Assembly: GCA_000708835.1 (NCBI GenBank)
Contig: DF237458.1
Location: 10,360-67,209 of the forward strand
Length of the DNA: 56,850 nt
Direction of reading: 5' to 3'
Origin: Klebsormidium nitens
Lineage: Eukaryota; Streptophyta; Klebsormidiophyceae; Klebsormidiales; Klebsormidiaceae
Shown: in pieces, positions 50,901 to 56,850 of the stretch
Position numbering within the stretch: the stretch's first letter is position 1
Layout of the letters: each line of letters starts with the position of its first letter
Program-made: the position numbers and the translations under genes
The notes under the pieces: generated by a model
Told to the model about the DNA's origin: nothing
Databases searched by the model: none
The model's input: the letters and a program-made list of their open reading frames with translations, nothing else

Positions 50901-53900
50901 TGGAGGTGGAACCAAGGACTCCATTCCGAAAGCTCTAAAGTCGGGAATCTGAGGCCGATCAGAGCTTCCAAAGCCGCAACCGCCGTGTTACGAGAACCGC
51001 ACCAGCTTGCGCCGTTTCAAGTGGTCCGATTCCAGTCCAAGTCTCAACCTTCTGAGATACCGAAGGGATGCGCCGGTGAACTCCAAGAAAGAGGAATATG
51101 ACAAAGATGGCAAAGATGTGCTCACCGTATCTCCCCTGCAGGACCTGGCGGACGCCATCACGCGCGCGGAGGCGATCTGGAAGCAGTGGTATGACCAGGA
51201 GGCGCCCGAGGCGGCGCGGGTGCCCGACTACGAGGACCGGCTGTCCAAGTTCGACCGCATGCTGCTCGTCAAGGCCTTCCGCGACGACCGCACGCTCATC
51301 GCAGCCACCGACTTCATCGCAGACAGGTGACCGCCGCTGCACACGCCGATGGACAACTTTTGGCCTTCCGAGAATAATAATTGCTGAGGACTGCAAATCT
51401 GGGAACACATGCCGTGATCCTGGAAAGCCACGATAAGCAGGTTTTTAATCTGAAAAGATAAGGAACGCGGCTCCTGACCGAAGCGTGCAGTCCGGGTGGT
51501 TTCCTTTACTCCCAGATTCGTTTAGAGATGCTTCGAGATTAGCTGTATAGATAACAGCTGCCACTCTGCTTCAGTCAGGACCCCCAGACAAGAAGTTGCG
51601 GCAACATTCTTAGCTCCTCATCGTGCTGCGACATCCTGACCCTCGCTTTTCTTGACGCAGCCTTGGCCCGCGGTACGTGGAGAGCATTCCGTTGAGCATG
51701 GAGGCCATCTGGGCGGACAGCGGCGCCAAGACGCCGCTGATCTGCCTGCTGTCGCCGGGCGCGGACCCGACCAAGCTGATCGAGGACCTGGCGAAGCGCA
51801 AGAAGATCAAGGTCATGGGCGTCTCCATGGGCCAGGGCCAGGAGATCATCGCGCGCAAGTACATGGCCGCCGCCGTGCAGGAGGGCTGCTGGGTCCTCCT
51901 GCAAAACACGCACCTCGGCCTCAAGTGAGCGCCAGCGCTTTCGGCCCCTGTAGCTGTTCGTTTTCTTGAAGAAGCAGGGTTCTAGGATGACTTGATCTCG
52001 GGAACCTATCGATCATTTCTTCCTCGGCATTTGCTGTGGTAAAATCTGCAAGCGTTACTTCCAGTGCTTCGGGTCAAGGCTTTTTAGAAATTGTTGCGAT
52101 TGATTTCGAGCACTCAAGCAACTACTGCTCCGTGGCTGCAGCTACTTGACGGAGGTGGAGCAGTTTTTGACCAAGACGGAGGAGATGCACGAGGACTTCC
52201 GGCTGTGGATCACCGCGGAGCCGCACCCCAAGTTCCCCATCGGCCTGCTGCACATCGGGATCAAGATCACCAACGAGGCGCCCGTCGGCATGCGCGCGGG
52301 GCTCAAGGGCAGCTACCAGGTAAAACAAAGGGACGCATGCAAGGCTGGCAGCACTCCTCTGATCATGAAGTGCAACATGATCATGAAGTGCAACAGAGAT
52401 CGCTGATTAAGCAAACGGTGAAAGTTTGCCTCTTCAAAGCCGAAATTGGCACCACTCAAATTCCTCAGCGTTCACTTTGACGCCCACTGAACAATGAAAG
52501 GAAGGCTGCTTTTGGGAGCCCTGTGATTGTCCTTAGTTGCTTGCAAAGACGCAATCTGACCCAGCCGAGTACAACACGCTGCTTGACCTGTCGCTTTTGT
52601 CTGCCGCTGCAGTGGGTGAGCCAGGACATGATGGACGTGATCCCGCGCGGCGAGTGGCGGCAGCTGCTGTTCGTCATGTGCTTCGTGCACAGCGTGGTGC
52701 AGGAGCGCCGCAAGTTCGGGCCCATCGGCTGGAACGTGCCCTACGAGTTCAACCAGAGCGACCTCAGCGCGAGCGTGCAGTTCCTGGAGAACCACATCAT
52801 GGAGATGGACGCCAAGAAGAGCTCGCAAATCACCTGGACCACGGTGAGCGCCGCCGGAAAAGCCCTGCTCATCACTAACAGCGCCGGTGTCTGTAATACC
52901 GTAACTCCAAGACTGTGGACTGGAATCGTGCGTCGTTGTGTTCACCCATTGGAGCCTTGACAGGGCGTGCGGTGCGGCAACCTGTAGCAGCTATTTCCTT
53001 CTTTTCCGCTCTCCTCGGTGTGCGGGCACTGACGTGGCTGTCCGTTGTTCTCCCCCAGGTGCGGTACATGATCAGCGAGATCCAGTACGGCGGGCGCATC
53101 ACGGACGACTTTGACCGCACGCTGATGAACACGTACGCGGAGCAGTACTTCCACCAGGGCGTCATGGACAAGGCCTGCCAGCTGTACCCCGGCTACAAGG
53201 TCCCCGACGGCCTTGAAATCGGCCACTTCCGCCAGGTCAGCCCGCCGGCGAAGAAGCAGCCGCTGCCGGCCGGGCTGTAGCGACAGCAGCTGTGACCCGT
53301 CGAGAATGTTGCTTGCATACCCCGGCTCTTATCGAAAGGAGCTTTGTATCGTTTACCGGAGCTGGCTGTCCTGCACTGCAGCATTGTCTCGCAAGATGAC
53401 AAGGCGATTGTCTGCAAGGGGGAAGTTTTGCTGGGCTTGACTTGTGTTGCCATTTGTCCTAATTACAATAGCCCTTCTTGTTATTTCCCTACCTTACCGC
53501 CACAAGCCGGTTGCTGACTTCGCCCTCCGCCTTGGTGCTGGCGCAGGCGATCGACGCATTCCCCAGCAACGAGTCGCCCGAGATCTTTGGGCTGCACCCC
53601 AATGCAGACCTGACGTTCCGCGCGCTGCAAGTGCGCGAGTGCATCGGCACCATTTTGGACACCGCCCCCAAGGCGGGCGCGGCCGCGGGCGGGCTGAGCC
53701 GCGAGGAGACGGTGGACAAGCTGGCGGAGGACCTGCTCGCGCGCATCCCCAAGCCGTTCGGCGGCGAGGAGACCAAGGAGAAGCTGAAGAAGCTGCGCGA
53801 CGGGCCGGCCGCGCCGCTCAACGTGCACCTGAAGCAGGAGATCGACCGGCTGAACACCATTCTCAGCCTGGCCGCCGCCACGCTCACCAACCTGCGCCTC

Positions 53901-55195
53901 GCGGTTGCGGGCACCATCGCGCTCTCGGGGCCGCTCATCGACGCGCTCGACACGCTCTTCGACGCCAGGTGGGGGCACTGGGTATTTCAAGATGTTACGA
54001 ATCAGGTCTCTCGTAATTATCTCGATCAAATCAGGATCTAGCGGCTCCTTCCGGGAGCACTCACTAATGTTGGTAACCTTGCAAGATCGTATCTCTCCCC
54101 GATCTTCTCCTGAGACCTGCAGCGAAACTTGGAAGGGGAAATGGCGTTTGAAAATTCAGTATTGCGGTGTCTTGAAGTTGAACGTGCCGCACAGCGAATG
54201 CTTTGTAGGGGAGTCATGGCAATGTTAAATTACTGAGCGTATTGGGGCTGGCATTGCCGCGTGCAGGATCCCCGCGGAGTGGCTCAAGAAGAGCTGGGAG
54301 GCGTCGACGCTGGGCGTGTGGTTCTCGGGGCTGCTGCTGCGGTACGACCAGCTCTTCAAGTGGCTCAACAACGGGCGGCCCAAGGCGTACTGGCTCACCG
54401 GCTTCTTCAACCCGCAGGGCTTCCTTACCGCCGTCAAGCAAGAGGTGAGGCCGCGCCTCACCAGCGCCAAGCGTGCCATGTTGCTTGTGTCGGGAGAGGC
54501 TCAAAAACGGGCAACCTTGCTGGGTTTTCCATGGGGGCAGGAGCCTCCACAAAGCAACTTTTTCTCGCTACGTGCCAGCGTAATTCACTACATGCCTCAG
54601 TTGCATCGACAGCACTAAGGCTTGAGACTGGTGGGACGATTCAACACGGCATCTGCAAGTCCTGGCAGGTTGAAGCCTTCCAAAGCTCTGCAAATCCCCC
54701 AACATATTCAAGAGGAGGCCTTACGAACGGCGTTGTATACGTCAAGCGGCGGCCTCGATATGACACATCCTTTGACTGTCCTGCGCGCCATCGTCGCAGG
54801 TGTGCCGGCGCCACGCGGCTGAGAAGTGGGCCTTAGACGACGTGGTGATGAGCACGGAGGTGACGTTCCCGGCGCGCGAGGTGGAGAACCTGAAGGAGGG
54901 GCCGCAGGAGGGCGTGTACATCTACGGGCTGTTCCTGGACGGGTGTGCGTGGAACGCCAAGGAGAACCGGCTGGTGGACCCGGAGCCCAAGAAGCTGTAC
55001 CACCCGCTGCCGCTGCTCTACGTTACCGGCGTGCTCGCGAGCCAGAAGCGGACGGAGAACCAGTTCAGCTGCCCGTGCTACACCATCAAGAAACGGACGG
55101 GGCTCAACTTCATTGCCAGCTTTGATCTACGGACAGAGGAGCCGCCGTCAAAATGGGTTATGAGGGGTGTGGCCCTTCTTTGCTCGATAGATTGA
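23985..55195 (+). CDS. ODA2: Axonemal outer-arm dynein heavy chain, gamma type (ODA2/DNAH5-DNAH8 class)
   Basis: This is the motor ATPase of the ciliary outer dynein arm. Fifty exons: 23985-24023, 24333-24385, 24938-25094, 25512-25598, 25856-26149, 26551-26706, 26923-27082, 27519-28030, 28412-28587, 28931-29204, 29534-29898, 30741-30963, 31340-31518, 31854-32286, 32643-32998, 33483-33753, 33984-34211, 34536-34679, 34980-35314, 35762-36251, 36610-36771, 37162-37465, 37758-37953, 38337-38559, 38844-38984, 39278-39592, 39951-40355, 40677-40967, 41304-41702, 42238-42483, 42820-43052, 43422-43581, 43967-44353, 44814-45416, 45887-46363, 46775-47083, 47414-47578, 47913-48245, 48566-48895, 49270-49425, 49588-49712, 50049-50661, 51142-51326, 51661-51924, 52142-52319, 52613-52843, 53059-53235, 53547-53968, 54267-54444, 54800-55195. 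Every phase closes: 4,511 residues, close to Chlamydomonas gamma chain (about 4,485). The tail motif [20 protein letters not shown] and the ending [11 protein letters not shown] mark the gamma/DNAH5 class. All exons look intact. The ATG has a good context (A at -3, G at +4). Confidence 0.95.
30078..30538. other. run of N (assembly gap) within dynein intron 11
   Basis: These are 461 unknown bases inside the intron 29899-30740. The 29 bases immediately before the gap (30049-30077) are identical to the 29 immediately after it (30539-30567), starting ACCAGCCGTCCGCG. No coding sequence is missing, because exons 11 and 12 join in phase with a conserved peptide. Confidence 0.97.
33100..33135 (+). 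repeat. 18-nt tandem duplication in dynein intron 15
   Basis: AACCGATTTGGTTTCCTG occurs twice in immediate succession with no mismatch. It is a short minisatellite-like duplication in an intron with no apparent role. Confidence 0.8.
33483..37465 (+). other. ODA2: dynein linker (exons 16-22)
   Basis: Residues of about 1,155-1,800 make up the linker, the mechanical element that docks on the AAA ring. Exon 20 carries the signature [18 protein letters not shown] at about 1495-1512, followed by [16 protein letters not shown] and [16 protein letters not shown]. Exons 21-22 continue through [10 protein letters not shown] and [15 protein letters not shown] to the AAA1 boundary. The intron after exon 20 has a GC donor. 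Confidence 0.88.
36252..36609 (+). other. ODA2: GC-AG intron in the dynein gene (intron 20)
   Basis: Exon 20 ends in HSVQGEK, followed by GCGAGT (AAG|GCGAGT); the acceptor is GTGCAG at 36609. The retained NEGEK-like residues are conserved in dynein linkers before the next exon ([17 protein letters not shown]). An alternative GT at AGC|GTGCAG would keep the frame but delete five conserved residues, so the GC donor is preferred. Confidence 0.75.
37758..39592 (+). other. ODA2: dynein AAA1 motor module (exons 23-26)
   Basis: AAA1 is the main ATP-hydrolysing site. Exon 23 holds the Walker A GPAGTGKT at about residues 1850-1857 in the invariant context [19 protein letters not shown]. Exon 24 holds the Walker B region [10 protein letters not shown] at about 1898-1907. 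Exon 25 holds sensor-I-type [20 protein letters not shown]. Exon 26 continues with [20 protein letters not shown]. No catalytic residue is missing. Confidence 0.95.
39951..41702 (+). other. ODA2: dynein AAA2 module (exons 27-29)
   Basis: Exon 27 has Walker A GPTGAGKT at about residues 2132-2139, the AAA2 marker [16 protein letters not shown], and [19 protein letters not shown]. Exon 28 holds the sensor-type [17 protein letters not shown]. Exon 29 finishes the module with a helical region and begins AAA3 with [12 protein letters not shown]. Confidence 0.93.
41872..41970 (+). repeat. about 50-nt tandem duplication with internal inverted repeat, dynein intron 29
   Basis: Unit 1 (41872-41920, 49 nt) and unit 2 (41921-41970, 50 nt) differ at only a few positions. 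Each contains GCTAAAG and, about 20 nt later, its reverse complement CTTTAGC, so each copy could form a hairpin. Both lie in the intron 41703-42237. Confidence 0.85.
42238..44353 (+). other. ODA2: dynein AAA3 module (exons 30-33)
   Basis: Exon 30 has Walker A GGPGTAKT at about residues 2458-2465, and [19 protein letters not shown] supplies Walker B. Exon 31 reads [20 protein letters not shown] and [10 protein letters not shown], the expected sensor and linker strands. Exons 32-33 continue with [15 protein letters not shown] and [13 protein letters not shown]. The AAA3 site regulates motor output in dyneins. Confidence 0.93.
44814..45416 (+). other. ODA2: dynein AAA4 module core (exon 34)
   Basis: This single 603-nt exon, the longest in the gene, contains Walker [10 protein letters not shown] at about residues 2832-2840, then [20 protein letters not shown], and ends with the conserved [18 protein letters not shown] that precedes the stalk. 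Confidence 0.94.
45887..48245 (+). other. ODA2: dynein stalk and microtubule-binding domain (exons 35-38)
   Basis: Exon 35 opens with the AAA4 end ([18 protein letters not shown]) and runs into the outgoing coiled-coil helix, rich in K, E and A heptads. Exon 36 carries [16 protein letters not shown] and the N-terminal half of the microtubule-binding domain. Exon 37 carries [20 protein letters not shown], the C-terminal half. Exon 38 returns down the stalk and enters AAA5 with [17 protein letters not shown]. The binding tip spans roughly residues 3185-3310. Confidence 0.9.
48566..53235 (+). other. ODA2: dynein AAA5 and AAA6 modules (exons 39-47)
   Basis: These modules lack functional P-loops, as usual. 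Exon 39 has the AAA5 markers [20 protein letters not shown] and [12 protein letters not shown]. Exon 40 has [18 protein letters not shown]. Exons 41-42 include [16 protein letters not shown] and a long helical insert with [19 protein letters not shown]. Exons 44-47 cover AAA6: [42 protein letters not shown] and [18 protein letters not shown]. Confidence 0.92.
52361..52395 (+). repeat. 17-nt direct repeat in dynein intron 45
   Basis: GATCATGAAGTGCAACA occurs at 52361-52377 and again at 52379-52395, with an 18-nt period. It lies shortly after the donor at 52320. Confidence 0.8.
53547..55195 (+). other. ODA2: dynein C-terminal domain (exons 48-50)
   Basis: Exon 48 starts with [20 protein letters not shown]. 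Exon 49 has [19 protein letters not shown], the conserved axonemal dynein motif. Exon 50 has the gamma-class end, from [20 protein letters not shown] to [13 protein letters not shown], then TGA at 55193-55195. The C-terminal cap regulates processivity and is complete here. Confidence 0.93.
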
Positions 55196-56850
55196 GGGAT
55201 CGCTCAAATTTGCCATTCTCCGCGGTGTTTTCTGCCTTCTTAGAAGGTACGGTGATGAAAACCGTATACCGAAAAACTTAGGTACGGTTTGAATTGAACG
55301 GGTCAATCGAGCGTCTGCTAGCGAGCAGTTCAAGCTTATGTGATCGACTTGTGCGATGACTCTTGAGTTTCGATTATCATAAGACACGAGAGGAGCCGGT
55401 ATTTATATTGCTTAGAAGCTTCGAAGATACCTAGCAAACAGCTACCAATGTCCGGACAGCGCAGTCCAATAGTGCTAGCAGCCATGATGACCAGCAAAGT
55501 TACAAAAACACCTGTTGATTATAAGGCTTTGCATGTATCATATTAACGAATGCCGCGCAAGCCGGTCTCGTCGAATACGTTGCCAACTTCGCTCAGTCAC
55601 TGCTGCTATATGCATGATTTCTTTCCATGCATGATACGTGACCACATTGTCATTGGGGCTAGCTTGTAATGATATACCCAAGTTGCATTGCGTAACATCG
55701 ATCGATCATCGAACTAGCTCATCACTGGCTAGCTGCGGGTTTTTCAATTTAACTTGCACATAAGCAAAGATCAATGCGGAAAAGCAATTGCAGCTATAGT
55801 AGTGGCTTTACAGCTAACTACTAAGCTTAGCCACTGTGTTGCCAAGTTATATTATTTGACTAGTTCGCCTTAGTCATATACAATTCTGATATAATTCGGA
55901 TATATAGTATATTTGGCAGATGGTTTATGAATTGAAGCCGAAATCGAGTCACGAATCGGCGCGCACGAGATCTTTAACCTTCACGAAGTACACATCCAAT
56001 TGCAGCACGTACGTTGGCATTCAATGCCAGATTTTCCCATGCATGCACGTCTGATCGACACATAACGCCAGACGAGCACGAGTGACGCAAACCGGACCAT
56101 CCGGCTAGCTAGCTCGAGAAATTTTTTGCAACTCGAAATAGTAAAAGGCTACTAGCTTCACAAGCTACTTATTAGTACGCGGTTTTCGCGGGTTCCGCGA
56201 CGATGTCGCGAGACTCAACTTCAATGATCTTGGCAATGATCGTCCAACGAGGCTTCGATCGCCGATATTACATTGCGATCATTACTAGCCAGTTAACGTA
56301 ACATTCCTTGAACGTGCGATCGCAACGGCGTTGCAACGCTTGCAGCTAGTATCTTCAAATTGCCCCACTACGTAAGGCTAGGGCAAAAAATAAAGCTGCG
56401 TGGCGCTCAACTATACCGTCGATACTAATCCAAACGGGCCTACCCTTAGAACTTCGAATCAATTAATTCAATAGCCGCTTAAAATTTAAGTTGTACCGTA
56501 AGGCATACATTGATACATGAATTTCAAATTACACTAAATTCTTGAAGCATGTGTTCTTCGATATATCCCGAGTACAGGACTTTTGAAGTAATTCGGAATG
56601 GCAACTTCGAATAGACCGCGGCACGAGCCGCGCAATTTAGAATTCCGACGTACTCTATTGAGTCAGATTTCGAGTCGACCGATGATGCCAATTAAATCAA
56701 TGATTATGTGAGCATTCAATTTTATAGAGGATATATATAGATCATTAGAAAGGTATAGCGGAAAAGGGATTGAGTCAACTTGCGCTCCGTGTTTGCTGTG
56801 TTGGCTCCGTGTTTGTCGCTGGCATATGTGATTCCGGTCGTCGGGAACGA
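55196..56850. other. AT-rich intergenic region downstream of the dynein gene, no gene seen
   Basis: After the dynein stop the composition falls to AT-rich sequence dense in palindromic tetramers and hexamers (GCTAGC, ATGCAT, CGATCG), much like 17500-18480. No open frame above about 80 codons or with family similarity, no tRNA and no terminal repeats are visible. The proximal part must contain the dynein 3' UTR and polyadenylation site. Confidence 0.65.

Overview
The window is nuclear DNA from a eukaryote with many introns. It is most likely a flagellated streptophyte (charophyte) green alga; a Klebsormidium-like lineage would fit, but that identification is inference. Three observations support this. 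A CPSF160 gene reads closer to land-plant CPSF160 than to the animal protein. A complete outer-arm dynein gamma-type heavy chain is present, which implies motile cilia; outer arms are generally absent from land-plant sperm. Exons are short (mostly 80-500 nt), GC-rich and separated by introns of about 300-600 nt with GTGAGN-type donors.

Layout from left to right: (1) 1-784, the 3' end of an unidentified plus-strand gene; (2) 785-2447, intergenic DNA with an intron-containing tRNA-Leu(CAG) at 1752-1853 and two downstream degenerate tRNA-like units; (3) 2448-17190, plus strand, CPSF160, the large beta-propeller subunit of the pre-mRNA 3'-end cleavage and polyadenylation factor, with about 27 exons and about 1,431 residues; (4) 17191-18558, AT-rich DNA between convergent genes; (5) 18559-22909, minus strand, a 343-residue armadillo-repeat protein in seven exons; (6) 22910-23984, a divergent promoter region of about 1.1 kb; (7) 23985-55195, plus strand, an axonemal outer-arm dynein gamma-type heavy chain (Chlamydomonas ODA2 / human DNAH5-DNAH8 type) in 50 exons totalling 13,536 coding nt (4,511 residues), with four P-loops, stalk and C-terminal domain intact; (8) 55196-56850, AT-rich intergenic DNA with no visible gene. 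A 461-nt run of N (30078-30538) lies in dynein intron 11 and is flanked by the same 29 bases on both sides, so it looks like an assembly artefact.

Exon boundaries were read by hand by matching family conservation to splice signals and checking reading phase at every junction. Phases close without a break through all 50 dynein exons, all seven ARM exons and CPSF160 exons 2-27. The dynein and the ARM gene are transcribed away from a common intergenic region; CPSF160 is a housekeeping gene with no evident functional link to them. I found no CRISPR array, intact mobile element or operon-like system. I see no convincing previously undescribed system; the most useful second-look items are the false gap, the tRNA-Leu-like series, the divergent ARM/dynein pair and the very short first exons.
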